A stretch of DNA of 11,018 nucleotides from Chryseobacterium gleum (GTDB lineage: Bacteria > Bacteroidota > Bacteroidia > Flavobacteriales_D > Crocinitomicaceae), in contig CALPUT020000050.1 of NCBI GenBank assembly GCA_943326825.2, positions 1-11,018 of the forward strand, given 5' to 3'. Shown piece after piece: positions 1-7,094 of this stretch. The notes below the pieces were generated by a model. That model did no database searches. It saw only the letters and a program-made list of their open reading frames with translations, and was not told the origin of the DNA. The number at the start of each line of letters is the position of its first letter. The stretch's first letter is position 1. The translations under genes and the position numbers were made by a program.

Positions 1-195
1 GGTGTTTCAAGTGCATTTGCTATTCAAGCAGGTAGAGAATTAAGAATAATGGTTGAAAGTGATAAAATCACAGATTTAAAAGCTGATGAATTATCATTTA
101 CAATTTCTCAACGTATTCAAACTGAAATGACTTATCCAGGTCAAGTGAAGGTTACTTTGATTCGTGAGAAACGATCAATCAATTATGCAAAATAG
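1..195 (+). CDS. rny: Ribonuclease Y, C-terminal 64 residues (5' truncated by the window)
   Basis: The reading frame is open from base 1 and ends in TAG at 193-195. RNase Y is a membrane-anchored endoribonuclease that starts mRNA decay; its family order is N-terminal membrane helix, coiled coil, KH domain, HD domain and a conserved C-terminal region. Only that last region is visible. It carries the family's characteristic ending: AIQAGRE near the start, EMTYPGQVKVTLIRE at about residues 42-56 of the fragment, and a terminal YAK. The N-terminal helix, KH and HD domains lie outside the window. This is a housekeeping gene, not part of the polysaccharide operon that follows, and a hairpin terminator lies just downstream. 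The identification rests on recognising the conserved C-terminal motif and is firm for a fragment this short. Confidence 0.9.
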   Translation, partial: GVSSAFAIQAGRELRIMVESDKITDLKADELSFTISQRIQTEMTYPGQVKVTLIREKRSINYAK

Positions 196-216
196 AATTT
201 AAATAAGTATTTATAT

Positions 217-248
217 GCAAAGCTATCATTGAGAAATGGTGGCTTTGT
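217..248 (+). terminator. Intrinsic terminator hairpin downstream of rny
   Basis: Bases 217-230 pair with 235-248 to give a 14-pair stem with no bulge, three of the pairs being G-U wobbles (217/248, 224/241, 226/239). The loop is GAGA (231-234), a GNRA tetraloop. The strongest part is CAAAGC (218-223) against GCTTTG (242-247). A T-rich run, TTTGTTGTTT (244-253), overlaps and follows the right arm. The position, 22 bases after the rny stop, fits a rho-independent terminator. The U-tract is interrupted by G, so termination may be partial, and a role in mRNA 3'-end stability is an alternative. Confidence 0.68.
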
Positions 249-267
249 TGTTTGTAAAAGGTTTAAA

Positions 268-1668
268 ATGATTCAGATCTTAAAAGAAAAAATAGAGAAG
301 TTTTATTCTGATAAAAATCTTTTTTTACTTTTATCTACATGGTTAATCACCTTCTTTTTTGGTTCTAAAATCGGAGCTGGTTCCATTGGCTTTTTGACGA
401 TTTACCCCAATTTAATTATCGGAATATTATTTGTTCCGTTGATTATTTCTTCCTTCTTTTCGTTGAATAAATGGTTTAAATTACACTCTTATTTTATAAT
501 TTTATTCGTTATTTTTTCAATAGTATGGATGCTAATAAGTGGCAAGAATGATTACAGTGTTTTTGAGTTTAGAAGCTGGATTTTTTATTTGTTTTCTTTC
601 CTAATCTTATCTGTTTCTTATTGTTTTTTTAAAAATAAATCATATTTCAAACGATCAATCAGTTCGGTTTTATGGATTTGGTTTATCGTCTTAATTCTCT
701 TTGGATTTATAGAAATAATAACAGGATATCATTTTGTTGGATCATTTACAGATAAGATTTCAAAGCTGCCAATTTCAATTACGGATTATACACCGGTTTT
801 TATTTTTGATAATCCAAATGATTACATTTTAAATTGTCTTGGAGTTTACTTTATTCTACTTTTTGTTGATCAAAAACGTTTTGAAAATAGTTGGTTGATT
901 CTAGCTTCAGCGTTTGTGTTATTTATTTTGTCAATTTATTGTTCAGCTAGAATTAGTGAATTCATCTTAATCTTATTGATGTTTTTTGTATTACTAAATT
1001 CAGGATTCAAAAAAAGTATAGAAACTGTTTTTAGTATAAAATACTTTATTGGAATTTTTGGTGTTTTACTCATAATCTTGATTTATCTAAATCCAATTTT
1101 TAAAGGAAAAGACAGAACGGATATAAATAGTTATTTCTATGAAACAAGTATTATCCAAAAAGTAAATGGAAAATATGAGTTAGTAGATGCAATGAAAACA
1201 TTGTCTGATGAGGATAAACGAATATTAGATAAAGCAATTAAAAGGAAAAATAAGAATCCAGGATTTAATTCATCTGACATTCGAAAAAAATTATTGAATA
1301 ATGGTATTTATTTGATTAAAAAACATCCTATACTAGGAGTTGGTCCAGGACAATTTCAGGTTTTAAATGCTAATAAAAAAGTCCCGAATGATATTGGCAC
1401 GAATAGTAGTCCTCACAATTATATAATTGAAGTCATTTCAAACTATGGAATTTTAGGTTGGATTTTCTTTGTCTATTTAGGATTTATAGTTTTTAAACTT
1501 TTTAAATCTAATGGGAATTTAAATAAATGGCTAATCGTTACAATTGCCTTGTTCATGTTAGCTTCTTTTTTACCGTCAGCTTTTATCTATCAACCGATTA
1601 ATTGGTTGTTTATGTCTTTATGGATCATTTATATTCATAGTATAAAAACAGAAGAAAATGGCGGATAA
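268..1668 (+). CDS. Polytopic O-antigen ligase/polymerase-like protein (Wzy/WaaL superfamily), copy A
   Basis: This is a 466-residue inner-membrane protein, hydrophobic almost throughout, with roughly ten or more membrane segments. The Wzy_C signature is clear: H353-P-I-L-G-V-G-P-G-Q-F (353-363), then P382-H-N-Y, followed by an ISNYGILGW segment and more membrane helices. A long hydrophilic, Lys/Asp-rich stretch (about 275-351) just before the motif is the expected large periplasmic loop. Family members join undecaprenyl-linked glycans either into polymer (Wzy) or onto an acceptor such as lipid A-core (WaaL); sequence alone does not decide which. I place the start at ATG 268 because AAAAGG lies at 256-261, six bases upstream. 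The in-frame TTG at 229 would add 13 residues but lies inside the rny hairpin. The gene overlaps the flippase gene by 11 bases, suggesting coupled translation. Confidence 0.82.
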   Translation: MIQILKEKIEKFYSDKNLFLLLSTWLITFFFGSKIGAGSIGFLTIYPNLIIGILFVPLIISSFFSLNKWFKLHSYFIILFVIFSIVWMLISGKNDYSVFEFRSWIFYLFSFLILSVSYCFFKNKSYFKRSISSVLWIWFIVLILFGFIEIITGYHFVGSFTDKISKLPISITDYTPVFIFDNPNDYILNCLGVYFILLFVDQKRFENSWLILASAFVLFILSIYCSARISEFILILLMFFVLLNSGFKKSIETVFSIKYFIGIFGVLLIILIYLNPIFKGKDRTDINSYFYETSIIQKVNGKYELVDAMKTLSDEDKRILDKAIKRKNKNPGFNSSDIRKKLLNNGIYLIKKHPILGVGPGQFQVLNANKKVPNDIGTNSSPHNYIIEVISNYGILGWIFFVYLGFIVFKLFKSNGNLNKWLIVTIALFMLASFLPSAFIYQPINWLFMSLWIIYIHSIKTEENGG

Positions 1669-2926
1669 AAAATTCATAAAGAATTTCGTGACGATGCTCA
1701 CGGGAAACACGATCAGTCAATTGATTCCATTTCTTGTTGCTTCTTTTTTGACACGTATCTATCTTCCAACTGAATTTGGAGTGTTTTCGAATGTTTTAGC
1801 ATTGTCTACGTTGTTCGGAATCGTTTCATGCGGTCGATTAGAACTTGCAATTCCTTTACCAAAAGAAAAAAATAAGGCGCAAGATATATTATTTACATCT
1901 CTCGTTTTGACTCTAATAATAAGTTTGTTAAGTATACTCATTTATATTTTTTCAAATTCAATAGGGGATTTTTATAATGATAAAGAATTACCTAATTACC
2001 TGTTTTATGTACCTATTTGTGTTTTGAGTTTTGGTTTTTTAGGTGTCACAAATAACTGGATTTTAAGACATAAAGAGTATAAAGTGCTTTCTAGGATTAA
2101 AATTATTCAATCAGTAATAAATAATTTCGGGGCTTTATTTTTAGGTTATATTGGCTTTGGGATTCATGGTTTATTGATTGCTTGGTTATTATCTCAATTT
2201 ATACCTGTAGTTTATATTCTTTTTAAAGAAAAAATTAAATGGGAGAAAAATCGCTTTTCAAAAAATGTTGTAGTAGATGTTTTGAAGAATTACAAAGATT
2301 TCCCTATGATTAATTCGCTACATGCATTTACTGATATTTTTGCTACACAAGTAATTATCTTTTGGGTAATTTCAACTTTTTACGGAGACGAAAACTTGGG
2401 TCTATTTGCACAGATGAATAAATACATAAAAGCCCCAATTGTATTAATCACAAGTTCTGTTTCACAGATTTTTTATGTTGAAGTGAGTAAAGCAATCAAT
2501 GAAGGTAAATTAGTCATGCCTTTTTTGAAGCAAACGGTTAAAACGACTATGTTTTTTGCAATACCTTTTCTTTTGGTTTTGTTTTTCTTTGCCCCTCAAT
2601 TGTTTTCTTGGTTTTTTGGAACTAAATTCATTGATTATGGTTTAGCAGGAGAAATGGCGAGATGCAATATTCCTGTATTATTTTTCATGTTTATTATTTC
2701 ACCTATTTCTGGTTTACCAATATTGTTTAAGAAGCAGAAAAAAGCATTTTTATTGAGTGCAGTTGGTTATTTGTTTGGATTAATTGGATTGTATTTTGGT
2801 GCCATTTCAGACTTTTCGATTTATTCTTCTTTATTGATTTATAGTATATTATTCAGTGGATATTATATGATTTTATTAACTTGGTATATTAAACTGATAA
2901 AACAACACGATGTTAGTATTAATTAA
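1658..2926 (+). CDS. wzx: Wzx-type oligosaccharide flippase (MOP superfamily)
   Basis: This 422-residue protein shows about 12 hydrophobic segments spread over its whole length, the normal size and layout for polysaccharide flippases. The N-terminus has the typical start of the family: a GNTISQ helix, then FLTRIYLPTEFGVFSN, in which a short loop with a Pro-x-x-(F/Y)-G pattern leads into the second helix. The function inferred from the family is to move undecaprenyl-diphosphate-linked oligosaccharide from the cytoplasmic to the periplasmic face. Being the second gene, flanked by a Wzy/WaaL-like protein and glycosyltransferases, strongly supports this over a drug or lipid II exporter of the same superfamily. 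The start codon lies inside the end of the upstream gene and the 3' end overlaps the next gene by 17 bases. No truncation or frameshift is seen. Confidence 0.88.
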   Translation: MADKKFIKNFVTMLTGNTISQLIPFLVASFLTRIYLPTEFGVFSNVLALSTLFGIVSCGRLELAIPLPKEKNKAQDILFTSLVLTLIISLLSILIYIFSNSIGDFYNDKELPNYLFYVPICVLSFGFLGVTNNWILRHKEYKVLSRIKIIQSVINNFGALFLGYIGFGIHGLLIAWLLSQFIPVVYILFKEKIKWEKNRFSKNVVVDVLKNYKDFPMINSLHAFTDIFATQVIIFWVISTFYGDENLGLFAQMNKYIKAPIVLITSSVSQIFYVEVSKAINEGKLVMPFLKQTVKTTMFFAIPFLLVLFFFAPQLFSWFFGTKFIDYGLAGEMARCNIPVLFFMFIISPISGLPILFKKQKKAFLLSAVGYLFGLIGLYFGAISDFSIYSSLLIYSILFSGYYMILLTWYIKLIKQHDVSIN

Positions 2927-3836
2927 TGGACTTCCTTTATTTGCAAAGCGTTTAGCGAAGGATTTAAGTGAAATTGATCCTAATGTTAAATATGTATTTG
3001 TCAATACTTATTATTCAAAATGGGATAAGCTAAAATTTTTGTTTTTAATGCCTTTTGCAAAAGCACTAATTTCTGTAAATGGTGTAAGTGATCGAAGTTT
3101 ATCCTTGGATTGGGCGCTTTTTTGGAAAAAGCGAATTATTTTGCAATGGATGGGAACAGATTGTTTATTAGCAATTGAACGTTTCAAAAACAACACGATA
3201 AATAGAAAATACATCGATTGTTCTTCAAGTTTTGTTGATTCTGATTGGCAGTATGAAGAGGTTAAAAGTATCAATATAGATCCAGTAAAAATTTGGTTTA
3301 AATACATTCCTGAAAGTACGACAGTTAAAAAATACAATTCAATTAGAGTATTGACATATGTTGCACAATCTCGTCAAGCATTTTATGGAATGGATAAGAT
3401 TTGTGAATTAGCTAGAGCTTTTCCAGAAATTCAATTTGATGTTTTGGGTGTCGAAAATTCAGAATTTGAGTATCCTTCGAATTTATCAATATTAGGATGG
3501 AAAACTGAAATTGAAGTAGCTGATTTAATGCGAACTTCTCCCATATTTCTTCGATTAACGGAACATGATGGATTTTCAGTTTCAGTAACCGAAGCCTTGA
3601 GTTATGGATGCGAAGTTATTTGGTCTTTTGAATTTGAATTTTCTCATTTTGCTTCAACATTTGAACAAGCAAAATTGAAATTAGCAGAAGTTGTTGCTAA
3701 AATTGAAGAAAGAGGATTGACTCCAAATATTGAATTAAGTCAAAAAGTACTTGATAAATTTGGGAAGAATAAAGTCTTGACTAATTACGCAGCAGAAATT
3801 CATAAAGTGTTAAAAGCACCATTTAAATCAAAGAAA
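2910..3836 (+). repeat. Module 1 of an internal tandem gene duplication
   Basis: This codes for the first ~303 residues plus the short linker of the double glycosyltransferase. By hand alignment, close to 60 of the first 100 residues match module 2; the rest is more diverged. At the DNA level the copies have drifted. The best short match is 3037-3056 against 3961-3980, 19 of 20 bases. Its 924-base offset equals 308 codons, the same as the spacing of the two D-x7-E motifs. Confidence 0.85.
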
Positions 3837-4748
3837 CGTGTTTTAGTGAATGGTTTGCCTTTGTTTTCAAAGCGTTTAGTTGATGATCTTCATTCTTTAG
3901 ACGCAAAGAATACCTATTACTTTGCGGATACATATTATTCTTACTGGCAAAAAATTAGATTTTTGTTTTTATTGCCTTTTACAGATTTAGTGATCTCGTT
4001 TAATGGAGTAAGTGACAACAGTGGATCTTTGAATTGGGTACTTCGATTTAAGAAAAAATTAATAATGCAATGGCAAGGAACAGATGTTTCATTGGCAATT
4101 GATCGATTTAATGGAGGAACGATTGAAAAGAAGTATATCAATCACGCAAGGCATTTTACAGATGCTACTTGGTTGAAAGAAGAATTAGAGCAAGTTATTC
4201 AACCAATCAAGATAGTTCGATTTAAACATCTTGAATTTTCTGAAAACGAATCGGTTTACGATAACGTAAGTGTTCTTTCATACATGGGACAAGGACGTGA
4301 AGCATTTTATGGTTATAATGAAATGGTTGAAGCTGCGACTCATTTTAAATCAATGATTTTTCATGTGATTGGTTCTGATGGTAAAGATTTAGACGCACCG
4401 GAAAACATTATTTTTCATGGATGGATTAGCCAAGAAGAGGTTGCTGCTTTGATGAGAAAAACGGCTATTTTTGTTCGAATTACAAAACATGATGGTAATT
4501 CAATGTCTGTTGTTGAAGCTCTAGGTAATGGATGTGAAGTAATCTGGAGTTATCCAAATGAAAAAACTTATTTGGCTACAAATTCTGATGAATTAATTTC
4601 AACTTTAGATAATTTGAAAATACAAATTGAACAGAAAGGATTAATTCCAAATAGGTCTAATTTTGAGTATGTGACAGAAAACTTTAAGAAAGAAATCATT
4701 ATTGGAAATTATATTAAAGAAATAAACAAATTCATCGATGAAAACTAA
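2910..4748 (+). CDS. Tandem two-module GT4-like glycosyltransferase
   Basis: This 612-residue protein consists of two homologous halves, residues 1-303 and 310-612, joined by about six residues (PFKSKK). Landmarks occur twice: NGLPLF at 6-11 and again at the start of module 2, then TYYS, FLFL-x-PF, NGVSD, QW-x-GTD, AFYG, and a D-G-x-S-x-S-V-x-E motif. The Asp/Glu pair of that motif is D220/E228 in module 1 and D528/E536 in module 2. The D-x7-E pattern corresponds to the E-x7-E sugar-nucleotide site of GT4 enzymes, and (W/Q)-GTD to the GSD segment that closes the N-terminal domain. Both modules keep these landmarks, so neither looks dead. Each module is shorter than a usual GT-B enzyme (about 350-400 residues), which suggests a trimmed fold. 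The protein is likely cytoplasmic or membrane-associated and would add two sugars. Donor and acceptor are unknown. Its start lies 17 bases inside the flippase gene. Confidence 0.8.
   Translation: MLVLINGLPLFAKRLAKDLSEIDPNVKYVFVNTYYSKWDKLKFLFLMPFAKALISVNGVSDRSLSLDWALFWKKRIILQWMGTDCLLAIERFKNNTINRKYIDCSSSFVDSDWQYEEVKSINIDPVKIWFKYIPESTTVKKYNSIRVLTYVAQSRQAFYGMDKICELARAFPEIQFDVLGVENSEFEYPSNLSILGWKTEIEVADLMRTSPIFLRLTEHDGFSVSVTEALSYGCEVIWSFEFEFSHFASTFEQAKLKLAEVVAKIEERGLTPNIELSQKVLDKFGKNKVLTNYAAEIHKVLKAPFKSKKRVLVNGLPLFSKRLVDDLHSLDAKNTYYFADTYYSYWQKIRFLFLLPFTDLVISFNGVSDNSGSLNWVLRFKKKLIMQWQGTDVSLAIDRFNGGTIEKKYINHARHFTDATWLKEELEQVIQPIKIVRFKHLEFSENESVYDNVSVLSYMGQGREAFYGYNEMVEAATHFKSMIFHVIGSDGKDLDAPENIIFHGWISQEEVAALMRKTAIFVRITKHDGNSMSVVEALGNGCEVIWSYPNEKTYLATNSDELISTLDNLKIQIEQKGLIPNRSNFEYVTENFKKEIIIGNYIKEINKFIDEN
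3837..4745 (+). repeat. Module 2 of an internal tandem gene duplication
   Basis: This codes for residues 310-612 and restarts the module with an RVLVNGLPLF segment that mirrors LVLINGLPLF at the N-terminus of the protein. There is no stop, start codon or gap between the modules, so the copies are fused in frame. The divergence points to an old duplication rather than an assembly artefact. Confidence 0.85.
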
Positions 4749-5958
4749 ACGAATTGCACTTGTAACAACGTGGTTTCCGCCAATTAATGGGGTGGCGGTA
4801 AGTCGCATGAATGCGTTTGCAAATTACCTGTCTGAAGAATTTCAAGTAGAGGTATTTTGTTTAGGTGAAAAATCGGAAAAACTTCAAAAAACTGAACGAT
4901 TGTCAGTTCACTTTTCTACTTCAAATAAATTATTTGAAAAACTAAAAAGTAATCAAGCTGATAATAAATTAGTACACAACGCTAAGACAGCCTTACGTAT
5001 CGGATTAAAGTACATTGTTAAGAATCCACTTGATAGTTGGAAAAAGTCAACGATTCAAAAGTTAAAAACAAGACATAAAGAAGAGGGTTTTGATTTGATT
5101 ATTTCTTCGTATTCTCCACAAGAAGCACATTTAGTAGCTATTGAATTTTGTAAAGAATTCTCCAATGTTCCGTGGATTGCAGACATGAGAGACGAAATGA
5201 GTTCAAATCCATACATTGATCTGAATACAAAAAATATGTTGAAGGCAATTGAAGAAGATGTCAATAAATACGCTTCAGCAATTACTTCAGTGAGTAAACC
5301 AATTGTAGAAGAATTTCGCCAAATCTGTCCTTCTGTTTCATTTTTTGAAGAAATTAGAAATGGCTTTGATCATGATTTAAAATTAGACAATACTGCATCA
5401 CAGAACATTGAATATAAATTGGGTTATTTCGGAAGTTTCTATGGTGCAAGAAAACCTGATTTTGTATTTAACGCATTGGTTGAAATAAAGAAGGAGAATC
5501 CTGAATTGAAATTTAGTGTTCATATTTATGGTGCTCATAACAATTATTCAATTCCTTCTGCAATAAAAGAGGATGTCTTTAAACATGTAGGATTAAACTA
5601 TATCGACGCTGTAAAAGAAATGAATCGTTTAGATGGAAATATTTTGATTCATCCTCGAACAAAGCATAAAGGTGTTTTTTCAGGAAAAATTTTCGACTAT
5701 ATTTCTGCAGAAAAACCAGTACTTGCATTTGTAGATAAAGATGATGTAGCAGCTGAATTAGTAAACGAGCTTCATTGTGGTTACGTTGCAGAATTTGAAG
5801 ATCATGCTGAGAATAAAAAAATATTATTAGAAGCATTTAATGCTAAATTAAATAATGATTTAAAAATAGCATCGGCTGAAGCTATTGCGTCATTACATCG
5901 TAAAAATCAAGTCCAAAAATTGGCGGAATTAATAAATCAACTTACTTCAAAAAAATAG
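4738..5958 (+). CDS. GT4-like glycosyltransferase, SGK-type C-terminal site
   Basis: This is a 406-residue protein of normal GT-B length. The N-terminal Rossmann domain opens with TTWFPPINGVAVSR (10-23), the acceptor-side loop typical of GT4 enzymes, and contains ADMRDE (148-153), the counterpart of the D-x-R-D segment in related transferases. The C-terminal domain starts at about residue 226 with LGYFGSFYGARKP and carries SGKIFDYISAEKPVLAF from residue 315, where K317 and the acidic D320 occupy the sugar-nucleotide site. This replaces the classical E-x7-E motif, as in the WbuB-like gene later in the window. No membrane segment is seen, so it probably acts at the cytoplasmic face of the inner membrane. 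It overlaps the tandem glycosyltransferase gene by 11 bases and is followed after two bases by the acyltransferase gene. Donor sugar and linkage cannot be read from the sequence. Confidence 0.8.
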   Translation: MKTKRIALVTTWFPPINGVAVSRMNAFANYLSEEFQVEVFCLGEKSEKLQKTERLSVHFSTSNKLFEKLKSNQADNKLVHNAKTALRIGLKYIVKNPLDSWKKSTIQKLKTRHKEEGFDLIISSYSPQEAHLVAIEFCKEFSNVPWIADMRDEMSSNPYIDLNTKNMLKAIEEDVNKYASAITSVSKPIVEEFRQICPSVSFFEEIRNGFDHDLKLDNTASQNIEYKLGYFGSFYGARKPDFVFNALVEIKKENPELKFSVHIYGAHNNYSIPSAIKEDVFKHVGLNYIDAVKEMNRLDGNILIHPRTKHKGVFSGKIFDYISAEKPVLAFVDKDDVAAELVNELHCGYVAEFEDHAENKKILLEAFNAKLNNDLKIASAEAIASLHRKNQVQKLAELINQLTSKK

Positions 5959-5960
5959 CA

Positions 5961-7094
5961 ATGAGTCAGGTGAGGAATTATTTTCAAGGTTTAAATACAT
6001 TAAGAGCAATTGCGGCAATTTCCGTTTTGGTTGGACATGTTGAATTGATTAAACAATCGAAAGGATTTCCTAACTTATTGCATTTAAATTATTTTCTTCA
6101 TTCTTCTGGTCATACTGGTGTTGTATTATTTTTCGTATTGTCTGGATTTTTGATTACATATTTGTTGTTAAAGGAGCAAAAAGAGACCAATACAATTTCA
6201 TTTAAAACATTTTATGCTAAACGGATATTGAGAGTTTGGCCGTTATACTTTTTAATCATTCTTTTATCCGTTCTGATTTTTCAATATTTTCCATCTGCTT
6301 TAACTTGGCTGTTATGTTTAACAATTTTCCCAAATGTATCGCATGCTTTGGATTTGACTTGGAAAGTAAGTCCCCAATTATGGAGCATAGGTGTTGAAGA
6401 ACAGTTTTATCTCGTTCATCCTTTTATCGTTTCAAAATTAAAGAAGTGGTTGTTCTTATTTTTGGTTTTATTTTTTGGAGTTTATACATTTCTTCCTCAA
6501 ATTATCATTTGTTCGATACAACCTTCCATTGAAGTTGAATCATTCTTAAGAAATTTTTTCTATGGATCAAAATACAATTGTATGGCTTTGGGTGGGATAT
6601 GTGCTATTTTACAAATGAAGTACGGCTCTCAATTGGCTCAACTATTCAAAAGTAAGTTGGTTGCAATTTCTTGTTTTTTAATCCCGTTACTTTATTGGTT
6701 AATGCCTTTTCCAATCTATTTAAATGATACCATTCAGATTTGTTTAACGAAGATTGAAGTAACACAAGAAGTTTTCGCTGTTTTATTTGGAATACTAATT
6801 CTAGCTGTTGTAAACAACTCGTTTTTATCGAATTTAATAGATTTAAAATTCGCTAATTATTTAGGTAAAATCTCTTACGGAATTTATATGTTCCATTGGA
6901 TAATTATATTATTGGTGATTCAAGTTTTAGGTTCCTATTTAAAAACGGATTATTTTACTGGAAATATACTACTTTATGTTATTTCAATCGGTTTGACATT
7001 CTTGATTTCGGGTCTTTCATTCAAGTATTTCGAGAATAGATTTCTGAAGATCAGAGATAAAATGGTGCAAAAAAGAAAATTAGAAAACCAATGA
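5961..7094 (+). CDS. Membrane O-acyltransferase (acyltransferase-3 family)
   Basis: This 377-residue polytopic protein has about ten hydrophobic segments and all the usual acyltransferase-3 landmarks: LNTLRAIAAISVLVGH with the conserved histidine H26, FFVLSGFLITYLLL, FYAKRILRVWPLYF (84-97, with R88 and R91), and LWSIGVEEQFYLVHPF with E146/E147. Family members such as OafA move an acyl group, usually acetyl, across the inner membrane onto a sugar hydroxyl of a surface glycan. It ends shortly after the last helix, so it has the bare membrane domain without a fused SGNH domain. Its place among glycosyltransferases argues that it modifies this locus's own repeat unit. It begins two bases after the previous stop, and its stop codon overlaps the next ATG in an ATGA arrangement. 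Confidence 0.9.
   Translation: MSQVRNYFQGLNTLRAIAAISVLVGHVELIKQSKGFPNLLHLNYFLHSSGHTGVVLFFVLSGFLITYLLLKEQKETNTISFKTFYAKRILRVWPLYFLIILLSVLIFQYFPSALTWLLCLTIFPNVSHALDLTWKVSPQLWSIGVEEQFYLVHPFIVSKLKKWLFLFLVLFFGVYTFLPQIIICSIQPSIEVESFLRNFFYGSKYNCMALGGICAILQMKYGSQLAQLFKSKLVAISCFLIPLLYWLMPFPIYLNDTIQICLTKIEVTQEVFAVLFGILILAVVNNSFLSNLIDLKFANYLGKISYGIYMFHWIIILLVIQVLGSYLKTDYFTGNILLYVISIGLTFLISGLSFKYFENRFLKIRDKMVQKRKLENQ

Noticed and set aside
224..247. Imperfect -7-like motifs TATCATTG (224-231) and TGGCTTTG (240-247) as the operon promoter
   Set aside because: Each has one mismatch to TAnnTTTG, lies inside the hairpin and lacks a TTG at the expected distance upstream. The operon promoter is therefore not assigned; read-through from rny remains possible.
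229..267. TTG-initiated 13-residue extension of the first operon protein
   Set aside because: The TTG sits in the left arm of the rny terminator hairpin, and ATG 268 has a suitably spaced AAAAGG, so the extension is unlikely to be translated.
169..661. A 13-base repeat (AAACGATCAATCA at 169-181 and 649-661)
   Set aside because: Both copies fall within coding sequence, in rny and in the first operon gene, without flanking structure. A match this short is plausible by chance in AT-rich DNA.
3011..4141. Two antisense open frames (3011-3337 and 3941-4141) with similar translations
   Set aside because: They resemble each other only because they are the reverse complement of the two duplicated modules; no separate coding signal is seen.
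5055..5836. Antisense open frames opposite the glycosyltransferase at 4738-5958
   Set aside because: They lie opposite a well-supported full-length gene and show no domain, start signal or neighbour context.
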